A stretch of DNA of 64,000 nt. It comes from Qipengyuania pacifica. Its GTDB lineage: Bacteria; Pseudomonadota; Alphaproteobacteria; Sphingomonadales; Sphingomonadaceae. The notes beneath the pieces were generated by a model. That model did not search any database. It was not told where the DNA came from and was given only the letters and a program-made list of their open reading frames with translations. The stretch is taken from the NCBI RefSeq assembly GCF_019857205.1, contig NZ_JAHWXO010000005.1, positions 1-64,000 on the forward strand. Reading direction: 5' to 3'. Below are positions 28,257 through 38,185 of this stretch, piece after piece. Every line of letters begins with the position of its first letter. Within the stretch, counting starts at the first letter, position 1. Both the position numbers and the translations under genes were made by a program.

Positions 28257-29012
28257 ATGTTTCTCGATGGTAAGCGCGCACTCGTCACTGGGTCGACCAG
28301 CGGCATCGGCCTCGCGATCGCACGGGCGCTCGCAGCCGAAGGCGCAAGCGTCGTACTCAACGGCTTCGGGGACGATAGCGAGATCGCGAAACTGTGCGAC
28401 GAGCTGGGCGCAACTCACAGCGGGGCCGATCTGACCGACGTATCGCAGATCGAAGCGATGATGGAAGAAGCGGGCGGGATCGACATCCTCGTGAACAATG
28501 CCGGTATGCAGCATGTTGCACCGGTGGAAGATTTCCCGGTCGAAAAGTGGGATACGATCATCGCGCTGAACCTGACCGCCGCGTTCCATACCACGCGCCT
28601 CGCAATCCCGGGGATGAAGGCTAAGGGCTGGGGCCGTATCATCAATACTGCGAGCGCCCATTCCAAGGTCGCAAGCCCGTTCAAGAGCGCCTATATTTCA
28701 GCCAAACACGGGCTGGACGGCCTCACCAAGACGGTGGCGCTGGAAGTGGCGGAGCACGGCGTGACGGCCAATTGCATCAGCCCCGGCTATGTTTGGACGC
28801 CTCTCGTCGAGAACCAGATTCCGGACACGATGAAGGCGCGCGGCATGACACGCGAGCAGGTTATGAACGAGGTGCTCCTCGCCAAACAGCCGACCAAGAA
28901 ATTCGTTCAACCGGCGGAAATCGGCGCGATGGCTGTGTTCCTGTGCCGTGACGAGGCGCAGAATGTAAACGGCGCCAACTGGAGCGTGGATGGCGGCTGG
29001 ACGGCGGACTGA
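28257..29012 (+). CDS. bdhA: D-3-hydroxybutyrate dehydrogenase
   Basis: A 251-residue SDR with TGSTSGIGLAIA (residues 11-22), LVNNAGMQHVAPVEDFP and the catalytic SAHSKVASPFKSAYISAKHG. The words NNAGMQHVAPV and CISPGYVWTPLVENQI closely match D-beta-hydroxybutyrate dehydrogenases. These oxidise 3-hydroxybutyrate to acetoacetate with NAD in polyhydroxybutyrate or ketone-body breakdown. GGAGG lies seven bases before the ATG. It is divergent from ypfJ. Confidence 0.9.
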   Translation: MFLDGKRALVTGSTSGIGLAIARALAAEGASVVLNGFGDDSEIAKLCDELGATHSGADLTDVSQIEAMMEEAGGIDILVNNAGMQHVAPVEDFPVEKWDTIIALNLTAAFHTTRLAIPGMKAKGWGRIINTASAHSKVASPFKSAYISAKHGLDGLTKTVALEVAEHGVTANCISPGYVWTPLVENQIPDTMKARGMTREQVMNEVLLAKQPTKKFVQPAEIGAMAVFLCRDEAQNVNGANWSVDGGWTAD

Positions 29013-29024
29013 CAGATCGTATCT

Positions 29025-29360
29025 TTGTCACTCACCGCTTTCCTCGCCGCGGCTTTCGCGTGCCTCTTGGTCAGCCTGACTGCAATGGTGCTGGCGCTGC
29101 GCGAACCCGGGCTCGCACTGAAGCCGTTGTGGATGGTTCTCGCCTTCGTCGGGGTTGGAGGTGCAGTAACGGTCTGGTCGACGCCAGAGGAAGTGTACTG
29201 GTTCTTCGGAATCGCATTGCCGACCGTGTCCTTCTCGACTGGTGACGGAAGCTGGGAACCAGTGTTGATCCGTTTTCTATTCCCTGTCGGAGCTTTGCTG
29301 GTGCTGGGGCGCCTGTACTGGCATCGCCGTAGCAGCTCGGCAGGGAGCCACTCGGCCTGA
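29025..29360 (+). CDS. Small membrane protein of unknown function
   Basis: A 111-residue frame starting at TTG with two or three hydrophobic segments (AFLAAAFACLLVSLTAMVLAL, LWMVLAFVGVGGAVTVW, FLFPVGALLVLGRLYW). I do not recognise a family. It follows bdhA by 12 bases. The TTG start and weak ribosome binding site leave the exact N-terminus uncertain, but the hydrophobic pattern and codon use look genuine. Confidence 0.55.
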   Translation: MSLTAFLAAAFACLLVSLTAMVLALREPGLALKPLWMVLAFVGVGGAVTVWSTPEEVYWFFGIALPTVSFSTGDGSWEPVLIRFLFPVGALLVLGRLYWHRRSSSAGSHSA

Positions 29361-30893
<1,533 letters not shown>

Positions 30894-30896
30894 GCC

Positions 30897-32069
30897 ATGA
30901 CCCCCGCCGCACGGGTTCAGACTTCGATAGAGCTGCTCGACAGCATCATCGAAGCCGCGCGCAACAAAGGCGCGCCGGCCGATCGCATCCTTGCGGAATG
31001 GTTCCGCAACAATCGGTTCGCCGGATCGAAAGATCGCCGTGCCATCCGTGAGTTGGTGTTTGCCGCTATCCGCGCCTGTGGCCCGATGCCGGCAAGCGGG
31101 CGATCCGCTATGCTGCGCCTCGGCGAGGTCGACGAGAACATTCCGGCTCTATTCGACGGATCGAACTACGGGCCCGCGGTCGTTCGCGACGGGGAAAGCG
31201 CAGCCCCGGGCGGGGTTGCTCCCGAATGGCTCGAACAGCGCTTGGCCGCATCCCATATGGCAGGGCCGGAAACAGAGGCTCTGCTCGAACGCGCGCCTCT
31301 CGATCTGAGGGTCAATACGCTCAAGGCCGACCGCGCCACTCTGGAGCTTCCGGCACCTGCCATCACGACCGCGGCGCCGAATGGGTTGCGGGTGGAGCCG
31401 GGCACCCAGGTGAAACAATGGTCGGCATTTCGCGATGGTGCGATCGAAGTACAGGATACGGGTTCGCAACTCGCCTGCATGGCGGTCGCGGCGCAATCGG
31501 GCGAAACCGTAATTGATCTTTGCGCTGGCGGCGGCGGCAAAACGCTCGCTCTTGCTGCCGCGATGGATAATCTGGGCCGTCTCATCGCCTCGGATACGGA
31601 CCGCAATCGCCTGTCTCGCCTTGCCCCGCGCGCCGAGCGGACCGGGGCGACGAACATTCAGACGATCCTGCTAAATCCGGCGCAGGAACTTGACGCTTTT
31701 GCAGATTTCACAGGGCAGGCGGACGCGGTCCTGATCGATGCGCCGTGCTCGGGCACCGGCACCTGGCGGCGCAATCCCGAAGCCCGCTGGCGTCTCGACG
31801 AAAAGGAACTGGCCCGCCTTACCGACATCCAGTCCTACCTGCTCGATCTGGCGGTGAAACTCGTCAAGCCTGGCGGTCGGATCGTGTATGTCACTTGCTC
31901 CCTCCTGGACGAAGAAGGGGCGGGGCAGTTCGATGCCTTCCTCGGCCGCCACTCCGAACTTCGGCCGAAAGAGCTGACCCTTCCTCTTGGTCGCCCGCGC
32001 GGGAAAGGAATACGCCTGTCACCGTTTCATGATGGCACCGACGGTTTTTTCATCGCCTGTGCAGAATGA
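30897..32069 (+). CDS. RsmB/NOP-type rRNA cytosine-C5 methyltransferase
   Basis: A 390-residue protein. The N-terminal third is a helical NusB-like RNA-binding domain (DRRAIRELVFAAIRAC). The C-terminal SAM domain has DLCAGGGGKTLALAAAM, the DAPCSGTGTWRRNPE motif (about residue 281) and VTCSLLDEEG (Cys near 334, the catalytic Cys). These two cysteine motifs define the m5C RNA methyltransferases of the RsmB family. The best guess is methylation of 16S rRNA, but the exact site cannot be read. It is in an operon with guaB. Confidence 0.88.
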   Translation: MTPAARVQTSIELLDSIIEAARNKGAPADRILAEWFRNNRFAGSKDRRAIRELVFAAIRACGPMPASGRSAMLRLGEVDENIPALFDGSNYGPAVVRDGESAAPGGVAPEWLEQRLAASHMAGPETEALLERAPLDLRVNTLKADRATLELPAPAITTAAPNGLRVEPGTQVKQWSAFRDGAIEVQDTGSQLACMAVAAQSGETVIDLCAGGGGKTLALAAAMDNLGRLIASDTDRNRLSRLAPRAERTGATNIQTILLNPAQELDAFADFTGQADAVLIDAPCSGTGTWRRNPEARWRLDEKELARLTDIQSYLLDLAVKLVKPGGRIVYVTCSLLDEEGAGQFDAFLGRHSELRPKELTLPLGRPRGKGIRLSPFHDGTDGFFIACAE

Positions 32070-32137
32070 ACATGTTAGCCATACCGATTATGGCTGATAC
32101 GCCGCCCATTGGACGGAATACCCCGCTGGAGACTCTC

Positions 32138-32644
32138 ATGCGTTTCGCACCCGCCGCCGCTGCCCTTTCGCTGGCCCTTGCCGCAACTTCGAGCGTGGGT
32201 TGGGCAGATCAACGCGAACCGGCTCAGCGCGCCGCGGTGCTAATCGCGGAAGGGGAAGCAGCTCTTGCGCAGAACGATGTTCAGGGCGCGATCGATGCGT
32301 ATGAAGCCGCGCTCGCCGTCGATCCCGGTTACACGCCGATCCTTCTCCATCTCGCCGAAGCCGCGCGTGCGGACCAGTTGCAGGGCAAGGCAATCCGTTA
32401 TTACCGCGAAGCGCTAGACCGGGATCCGCGCAACCTCGCCGCCCTTGCGGGCGAAGGCGAGGCGATGGTTGAAAAGGGCGCGGTCGAAAAGGCCAAGGGC
32501 AATCTGGCCAAGCTCCAATCGATGTGCGGCCAGAACTGCGCCGAAACCGAACAGCTTTCCGCCAGCATCGCCGCCGGTCCGCCCAAGCGCGTTCAGACGG
32601 CCGAAGTAGTGCTGCCCGAAGATGGGGCGACGCAGCAGAACTGA
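32138..32644 (+). CDS. Secreted TPR-repeat protein
   Basis: A 168-residue protein. I chose the ATG at 32138, six bases after GGAG. It gives a clear signal peptide, MRFAPAAAALSLALAATSSV, cleaved near GWAD. The longer frame from 32066 does not. Three TPR-like helical pairs follow (EGEAALAQNDVQGAIDAYEA, DPGYTPILLHLAEAARA, YYREALDRDPRNLAALAGE). It is probably a periplasmic scaffold. Two Cys (SMCGQNC) may form a disulfide. It lies downstream of the RsmB-type gene and converges with the Nudix gene. Confidence 0.8.
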   Translation: MRFAPAAAALSLALAATSSVGWADQREPAQRAAVLIAEGEAALAQNDVQGAIDAYEAALAVDPGYTPILLHLAEAARADQLQGKAIRYYREALDRDPRNLAALAGEGEAMVEKGAVEKAKGNLAKLQSMCGQNCAETEQLSASIAAGPPKRVQTAEVVLPEDGATQQN

Positions 32645-32645
32645 G

Positions 32646-33119
32646 CTAGACCAGCTCGCGAAAGGCATCGACCACGGTGCGGTAAACGCGTTTCTTGAAC
32701 GGAACGATCAGCTCCGGGAGCTGCTCGGGTTCGACCCATTTCCAGTCACAGAATTCGGGCGGATCGTGCGCTTCCAGGTCGATATCTTCGTCCGCGCCGT
32801 TGAAGCGGGCGAAATACCAGACCTGTTCCTGCCCGCGATATTTCCCGCCCCACAGCTTGCCGATCAGTTCTTCCGGCAGATCGTAGCGTATCGGCTCATC
32901 CATCGCCTTCAGGATCGTAACGTGCTCGGGCCTGGCACCGGTTTCTTCGCCCAGTTCGCGCAAGGCGGCATCCTTGAGGTCTTCGCCCTCATCGACGCCG
33001 CCCTGGGGCATTTGCCACCAGTCGCCTTCCTTGTTGTCGATGCGGCGGCCGACGAATACCTTGCCATCGCCATTCACCAGCATCACGCCCACGCAGGGTC
33101 GGTACCCGAGTTCGCTCAC
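32646..33119 (-). CDS. rppH: RNA pyrophosphohydrolase (Nudix)
   Basis: A 157-residue Nudix hydrolase. The Nudix box runs from G40 to about residue 62: GGVDEGEDLKDAALREL, then GEETGA. The approach WQMPQGGVD, the GYRPCVGVML start and the WYFARF strand match the RppH/NudH group. This group removes pyrophosphate from 5' ends of mRNA to start decay and also cleaves dinucleoside polyphosphates. Its start overlaps the upstream esterase stop by four bases. Confidence 0.9.
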   Translation of the reverse strand: MSELGYRPCVGVMLVNGDGKVFVGRRIDNKEGDWWQMPQGGVDEGEDLKDAALRELGEETGARPEHVTILKAMDEPIRYDLPEELIGKLWGGKYRGQEQVWYFARFNGADEDIDLEAHDPPEFCDWKWVEPEQLPELIVPFKKRVYRTVVDAFRELV

Positions 33120-34066
33120 CTGTAACGCTCCACCATCAATTTCACGGCATCGAGGAAGGCCTCGAGATCGGTCTGGCCGCTCGGTATCGCTTTTCGCAGC
33201 GTCGTAAAGCCATGGATCATGCCGGGGAACTCGAGAAAGACCACTTCCGTGCCGAGTTGCACCAGGTGTGCGGCGTATTCCCGGCCGGAATCGCGCAGCG
33301 GATCAAGCCCCGCGGTGCACAGAACCGTCGGCGGCGTATTGGAACAGTCGCCTACCATCGGGGTGTGACGCGGGTCGTTCGCATCGCCTTTGTACTGGTC
33401 GGTGAACCACGCCATCGCCGCGCCGGTCAGCAAGAAGCCATCTGCAAACAGCGAGAAGCTCTTGTGCTTCGATACGTCGCTTGCCACCGGATATATCGGC
33501 GCCTGGACGATCACCGGAACAGCTGCGGGATCGCGCATAAGCTGGTTGGTGGTGACGATCGTCAGATTGCCGCCCGCGCTGTCGCCGGTAATGATCAACC
33601 CGGTAATGTCGCGCTCCAGCTCGTCCGGCGATGATGCAACCCAGCGTGCCACCGCTTCGCAATCGTCGGGCGCAGCGGGGAAGGCATTTTCGGGTGCAAG
33701 GCGATAATCGACCGATACCACCGGCAGGTCGAGATGATGCGAAATCTCGGTGCACAGCGCGTTGTAGACGTCCAGATCGCCGATCACGAAGCCGCCACCG
33801 TGGATGAAAATCACGCAGGGGCTGGGGCCTCGTTCGGCCTTCACGTCGTAGAAACGGATGGGAACCGGGCCGGCAGGTCCGGGGCAGGTCAGATCCTTCT
33901 GGACCGCCATCGCGCGCGGTTCTGCTTCGGCTACTGCGCTCATGGCGCGCATCTGGGCACGGCCTTCGTCGGCACCGACTTCTTCCACGCCCTTTCCGCC
34001 CATCTGTTCGAGCATGTCGAGAAACCCGCGCACATCGTCGCGGACGTAATGTTCGGTATCGGCCAT
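33116..34066 (-). CDS. HSL-family alpha/beta hydrolase (esterase/lipase)
   Basis: A 316-residue enzyme of the hormone-sensitive-lipase (family IV) type. The oxyanion motif is HGGG (residues 89-92), the nucleophile S163 lies in GDSAGG, DYRLAPENAFPAAPDDCEA is conserved, and the His lies in GMIHGF near the end. The Asp is in LDPLRD. The ATG at 34066 has GGGAGA upstream; longer frames have none. It is likely cytoplasmic, acting on short acyl esters. rppH overlaps its end. Confidence 0.9.
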   Translation of the reverse strand: MADTEHYVRDDVRGFLDMLEQMGGKGVEEVGADEGRAQMRAMSAVAEAEPRAMAVQKDLTCPGPAGPVPIRFYDVKAERGPSPCVIFIHGGGFVIGDLDVYNALCTEISHHLDLPVVSVDYRLAPENAFPAAPDDCEAVARWVASSPDELERDITGLIITGDSAGGNLTIVTTNQLMRDPAAVPVIVQAPIYPVASDVSKHKSFSLFADGFLLTGAAMAWFTDQYKGDANDPRHTPMVGDCSNTPPTVLCTAGLDPLRDSGREYAAHLVQLGTEVVFLEFPGMIHGFTTLRKAIPSGQTDLEAFLDAVKLMVERYR

Positions 34067-34242
34067 CGGTATCTCTCCCAGTTGCGTTGCGTTTCGGGAC
34101 TTAGCCTGTTCACAGCGCTTTTCCATGCGTCTTTTTTGGCCTAGCAGAGAAACTTCATTGCGAGAGGATGGGGTGGGGCCTAGGTGGCGCATCCCAGAAG
34201 AAACGGCACCGCAAACTGGCGGTGCAGACAAGGAAGATCCGG

Positions 34243-36210
34243 ATGGCGACAGTCGCCCCGAATGACGCCGACCTGACCCAGGACGGCCTCCCCGCAAATC
34301 CCGAAAGCGTTGTCGTGCGCTTCGCCGGCGACTCTGGCGATGGCATGCAGCTGACCGGCGGGCAGTTCACTCTGTCGACTGCGCTGGCCGGCAACGATCT
34401 GGCGACCTTTCCCGATTTTCCGGCAGAAATCCGCGCTCCTCAAGGGACGCTGTTCGGGGTTTCGGCATTCCAGATCAATTTCGGCAGCCGCGAAATAAAC
34501 ACCGCGGGCGATGCGCCCGATGTGCTGGTCGCCATGAACCCCGCCGCGCTGAAGGTGAACCTAGCAGCGCTCAAGCCTGGTGGGCTGATCATCGCCGACA
34601 CCGGTGCCTTTACCAAGCGCAACCTCGACAAGGCGAAATACGATGCCAATCCGCTGGAGGATGGCAGCCTGGCGAAGTTCGATGTGCTCGCCTTCGACAT
34701 CAGCGAAAAGACTATCGAGGCGGTCAAGCCTTATGGCCTCGGCAACAAGGATGCTCTGCGGTCAAAGAACATGTGGACGCTCGGCCTTGCGCTGTGGATG
34801 TTCGATCGCCCGCGCGAGCCGATCCACGACTGGCTGAGGGGCAAGTTCAAGTCCAAGCCCGATATTGCCGACGCCAATATCGCCGCGCTCGACGCGGGCC
34901 ATGCCTATGGCGAAACGGCGGAACTGTCTGGCCCGCTTAAACAGCTTCATATCGAACCTGTGCCTAGCGACCCCGGTCTCTACCGGACCGTCACCGGTGC
35001 CGAAGCCGTCAGCCTCGGCCTCGTCGCAGGCGCGCAGCTTGCCGAAATGCCGATGTTCTTCGGCGGCTATCCGATCACCCCTGCTTCTGCGATCCTGCAT
35101 CATCTGGCACGGCTCAAGGAATTCGACGTTACCACCTTCCAGGCGGAAGACGAAATCGCCGCGATCTGTGCCGCCATCGGCGCGAGCTATGCCGGCAGTC
35201 TCGGCGTAACCTCCTCGTCGGGACCGGGTATTGCGCTCAAGGGCGAGGCGATGGGCCTTGCCATCATGACCGAACTGCCGCTGGTCATCGTCAATTCGCA
35301 GCGCGGCGGCCCGTCCACCGGCCTGCCGACCAAGACCGAGCAGAGCGATCTCTATCAGGCGGTCTATGGCCGCAATGGCGATGCGCCGATGCCGGTGATC
35401 GCTGCCAGCAGCCCGGGCGATGCCTTTGAATGCGCGATCGAGGCCTGCCGGATCGCGGTACAGTACATGACCCCGGTCATGCTGCTGACCGATGGTTACA
35501 TCGCCAATGCCGCCGAACCGTGGAAGGTGCCGGACCCGGCCGATTTCGCGCCGTTCCCGGTAGAATTCCTCGACCAGCCCAATGACGGTGAGAATTTCCT
35601 GCCCTACAAGCGGGACGGGAAGGGCGCACGCCCCTGGGTCAAGCCGGGCACACCGGGCCTGATGCATCGCATCGGCGGGATCGAGAAGCACGAGCTTACC
35701 GGCAATATCGATTATTCGCCCGACAACCACCAGCGCATGACCGATGCGCGCAAGAACAAGATCGACGGGATCGCGAAGGAGCTGGCCCCGCAAGGCGTCA
35801 CTCTCGGCCCGGACGGCGACGATGCCGGCGGCAAACTGGCCGTGGTCGGCTGGGGTTCGACCTTCGGCCCGATCCGCCGCGCGGTCGACAATTGCCGCCG
35901 CAAGGGTATGGACGTCAGCCACATCCACGTCCGCCACATCTGGCCGATGCCTTCCAACACCGGCGAGCTGCTGCGGAAATACGACAACATCCTCGTGCCC
36001 GAAATGAACACCGGGCAGTTCAAGACCGTGCTGCGCGACCAGTTCCTCGTCGATGCGCAGCCGCTGACCAAGACCAGCGGCCAGCCGTTCCAGATCGCTG
36101 AACTGGAAGAAGCGATCGGCAAATATTTCGATGGCATTCCCGATAACGAAGGCGGGCAGGTCCTGGTCAACGACGACCAGTTGCCGAGCCCCGATGGAGG
36201 CGCAGAATGA
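34243..36210 (+). CDS. korA: 2-oxoglutarate:ferredoxin oxidoreductase, fused gamma-alpha subunit
   Basis: A 655-residue subunit. The N-terminal gamma-like domain (RFAGDSGDGMQLTGGQF, about residues 28-44) is fused to the alpha domain (FFGGYPITPASAILHHLA, QAEDEIAAICAAIGASYAGS, TSSSGPGIALKGEAMGLA). This is the two-subunit arrangement that oxidises 2-oxoglutarate to succinyl-CoA with ferredoxin as acceptor. The YPITPAS word fits a 2-oxoacid substrate. The stop overlaps korB by four bases. AAGGAAG precedes the ATG. No ferredoxin gene is in the window. Confidence 0.92.
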   Translation: MATVAPNDADLTQDGLPANPESVVVRFAGDSGDGMQLTGGQFTLSTALAGNDLATFPDFPAEIRAPQGTLFGVSAFQINFGSREINTAGDAPDVLVAMNPAALKVNLAALKPGGLIIADTGAFTKRNLDKAKYDANPLEDGSLAKFDVLAFDISEKTIEAVKPYGLGNKDALRSKNMWTLGLALWMFDRPREPIHDWLRGKFKSKPDIADANIAALDAGHAYGETAELSGPLKQLHIEPVPSDPGLYRTVTGAEAVSLGLVAGAQLAEMPMFFGGYPITPASAILHHLARLKEFDVTTFQAEDEIAAICAAIGASYAGSLGVTSSSGPGIALKGEAMGLAIMTELPLVIVNSQRGGPSTGLPTKTEQSDLYQAVYGRNGDAPMPVIAASSPGDAFECAIEACRIAVQYMTPVMLLTDGYIANAAEPWKVPDPADFAPFPVEFLDQPNDGENFLPYKRDGKGARPWVKPGTPGLMHRIGGIEKHELTGNIDYSPDNHQRMTDARKNKIDGIAKELAPQGVTLGPDGDDAGGKLAVVGWGSTFGPIRRAVDNCRRKGMDVSHIHVRHIWPMPSNTGELLRKYDNILVPEMNTGQFKTVLRDQFLVDAQPLTKTSGQPFQIAELEEAIGKYFDGIPDNEGGQVLVNDDQLPSPDGGAE

Positions 36211-37241
36211 ACGCTCCTGTAAAGATCGAAACCACGCTCAAGGACTGGGAAACCGACCAGGAAGTTCGCTGGTGCCCGGGTTGCGGGGACTATGCGATCC
36301 TCAAGGCCGTGCAGCGCACATTGCCGCAGCTTGGCGCGGATCCGGCGAACACCGTCTTCATTTCCGGCATCGGCTGTTCCAGCCGGTTTCCCTATTACGT
36401 CGAGAGCTACGGTTTCCACACCATCCACGGCCGTGCGCCCGCTTTTGCGACGGGCGCGAAACTGGCCAATCCGGAGCTCGATATCTGGCTGGTGACCGGT
36501 GATGGCGACGGATTGTCGATTGGCGGCAATCACTTGATGCACGTTCTTCGCAGAAACGTGAACATGCAGATCATGCTGTTCAACAACGAGATCTATGGCC
36601 TCACCAAGGGCCAGGCTTCGCCGACCAGCCGGGAAGGGACCAAGTCGCCTTCGACCCCCATCGGCAGTTACGATCATCCCGCACGTCCAGCCGCTTTTGC
36701 GCTCGGTGCCGGGGCGCGCTTCGTGGGGCGCGGGTTCGACGTGTCCAAGAACCTTCCCGATGTACTGAAGGCGGCCCATGGCCATCAGGGCGCTGCGTTT
36801 ATCGAGATTTTCCAGAACTGCATCGTCTACAACAAGGATGTGTTCAACGACTTCGCGGCACCCAAGGGCGCGGAAGATCAGCAGCTCTGGCTCGAAAACG
36901 GCCAGCCCATGCTGTTCGCCGGCGGCGCCAAGGGCATCGCCCTGAACCATGACACTCTCAGCCTCGAAGTGGTCGATGTGACTGATGGCGATTGGGAAGC
37001 GGCGAAGGTGATCGTGCACGATGTCACAAATCGCTCGATCGCGCATATGCTGGTCGAAATGCCATTCGGTCCATTCCCGATGGCGCTCGGCGTGCTTTAT
37101 GACGATCCACGTCCGACCTTCGAAGCTGCCGCTATGGCCGAAAAGGCTGCGGCGAGCGAAGGCAAGGAAGCCAATCTCGCCAAGCTGCTCGGCAAGGGAC
37201 AGACCTGGACGGTGAGCGGCACGGCTCAGGGCCCGGTCTGA
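36207..37241 (+). CDS. korB: 2-oxoglutarate:ferredoxin oxidoreductase, beta subunit
   Basis: A 344-residue thiamine-diphosphate subunit. The cofactor site is GDGDGLSIGGNH (about residues 98-109) followed by FNNEIYGLTKGQASPTS. The single iron-sulfur cluster should be held by C23 and C26 in WCPGCGDY, C57 in GIGCSSR and a Cys near 209 in FQNCIVYN, as in the two-subunit archaeal enzyme. With KorA it makes a complete enzyme that could run beside or replace the 2-oxoglutarate dehydrogenase complex. Confidence 0.93.
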   Translation: MNAPVKIETTLKDWETDQEVRWCPGCGDYAILKAVQRTLPQLGADPANTVFISGIGCSSRFPYYVESYGFHTIHGRAPAFATGAKLANPELDIWLVTGDGDGLSIGGNHLMHVLRRNVNMQIMLFNNEIYGLTKGQASPTSREGTKSPSTPIGSYDHPARPAAFALGAGARFVGRGFDVSKNLPDVLKAAHGHQGAAFIEIFQNCIVYNKDVFNDFAAPKGAEDQQLWLENGQPMLFAGGAKGIALNHDTLSLEVVDVTDGDWEAAKVIVHDVTNRSIAHMLVEMPFGPFPMALGVLYDDPRPTFEAAAMAEKAAASEGKEANLAKLLGKGQTWTVSGTAQGPV

Positions 37242-37271
37242 AACCGCTTCGGCAGAATATTGCTTTAATAT

Positions 37272-37295
37272 GAACGATTAGCCTCCTGTCCCGTT
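37272..37295 (+). promoter_or_regulatory. Candidate EcfG (general stress) promoter
   Basis: GAAC, sixteen bases, CGTT. The alphaproteobacterial EcfG consensus is GGAAC-N16/17-CGTT; here the first G is T. It stands about 53 bases before the start of the EF-hand lipoprotein gene, with transcription expected to begin near 37302. This assignment comes from the motif only. Confidence 0.45.
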
Positions 37296-37342
37296 GGGAA
37301 GGTGAAGACGTCGCGTTTTGCGACGATCTCTAGAACAGGAGG
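37282..37342 (+). promoter_or_regulatory. Long-range stem masking the ribosome binding site of the EF-hand lipoprotein
   Basis: CCTCCTGT at 37282-37289 is the exact complement of ACAGGAGG at 37335-37342, which is the strong ribosome binding site of the gene at 37348. Between the arms is a second perfect hairpin, CGTCGC-GTTTT-GCGACG (37309-37325), extended by AGA/TCT. If transcription starts upstream of 37282 the leader would fold and hide the start. If the EcfG-like promoter is used, the 5' arm is not transcribed. Confidence 0.45.
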
Positions 37343-37347
37343 ACGTT

Positions 37348-37938
37348 TTGAAAAATCTCACTATTCTCGCCCTGACCAGTGCTGCCCTGGCCCTTTCCGC
37401 CTGTGCGGATAACGACGCCGATGAGACGGCCGTTACCGACACACCCGAAATGGCGACCGAAACGGGCATGATGGCAGATGACGCGATGCCAGTAGGCGGC
37501 GAACTGTCCGAAAATCAGCAGACTGCATATGATGCCATGGACCGCCAGGCTGTGAGCGACGAATATGACGCCAATCGCGACGCGGAAATGGCCAGCGCGA
37601 GCGAAAGTGACAGCAGTCCTTCTATGGACGCGTCGCAGTCCAGCGATGATGCGAACGTGAACCCGATACCGCCGCGCTCGGAAATGGATTTTGCCTATCT
37701 TGACCGTAATTCGGACGGGAAGCTGTCGGTTGCGGAATATGCGATTTGGGCTGTACCCGCCAATCCGAATACACCTGTCTCCAACGATCAGACGAAGCCT
37801 TACATTACGACGGCACAGATCAACGAAGCGGGACAGACATTCTTCTACTTCGATGAAGATGGCGACAGCTACCTTAGCGACGGCGAATTCTCGGCTGCCC
37901 GGGACAGCTCGCGCACGCCGGGTTCTTCCAGCATGTAA
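37348..37938 (+). CDS. EF-hand calcium-binding lipoprotein, TTG start
   Basis: A 196-residue lipoprotein with start TTG five bases after a full AGGAGG. The signal peptide KNLTILALTSAALALSAC ends in the lipobox Cys 19. A low-complexity acidic Ser/Asp/Met/Ala region follows (to about residue 108). It ends with two EF-hand loops, DRNSDGKLSVAE (about residue 116) and DEDGDSYLSDGE (about 172). It is probably a periplasmic or outer-membrane calcium-binding protein of unknown partner. The promoter and leader upstream are unusual and are listed separately. A terminator follows the stop. Confidence 0.85.
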   Translation: MKNLTILALTSAALALSACADNDADETAVTDTPEMATETGMMADDAMPVGGELSENQQTAYDAMDRQAVSDEYDANRDAEMASASESDSSPSMDASQSSDDANVNPIPPRSEMDFAYLDRNSDGKLSVAEYAIWAVPANPNTPVSNDQTKPYITTAQINEAGQTFFYFDEDGDSYLSDGEFSAARDSSRTPGSSSM

Positions 37939-37964
37939 ATATTGAATCGAAGCCGATTTACTGC

Positions 37965-37993
37965 GGGGCGGCGATATTTCGTCGCCCCGTTTT
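37965..37993 (+). terminator. Rho-independent terminator after the EF-hand lipoprotein gene
   Basis: GGGGCGGCGA pairs with TCGTCGCCCC (one G-T wobble) around a TATT loop and is followed by GTTTT. It lies 26 bases past the stop. Confidence 0.8.
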
Positions 37994-38121
37994 GTGTCTT
38001 TCCTACTTGCAGCGTACCAGTTACGCGCTTGGATATGGTTTTCTTTCAGTCATGTTCTGGCGAATATGTCCGTAAGGGCAGGGCTCCTGCGTCCAAATTT
38101 GGTGGGGGGGAATCCTGCATC

Positions 38122-38173
38122 AGGACTGTGTCAACTCCGTCAACCTGCGGCGGGAAAATGCCCGCGAATCTTG
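38122..38173 (+). repeat. Dispersed element with paired GTCAAC words, copy 1
   Basis: This intergenic stretch reads AGGAC, two bases, TGTCAACT, two bases, GTCAACCTG, then a GC-rich segment ending GCGAATCTTG. A closely similar sequence lies on the other strand at 56413-56458. Both lie outside genes. The function is unknown. It covers most of the clearly structured part of the 247-base gap between the EF-hand gene and the YdjM-like gene; the rest of that gap shows nothing but the terminator. Confidence 0.6.
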
Positions 38174-38185
38174 ATCTGAACGCCG

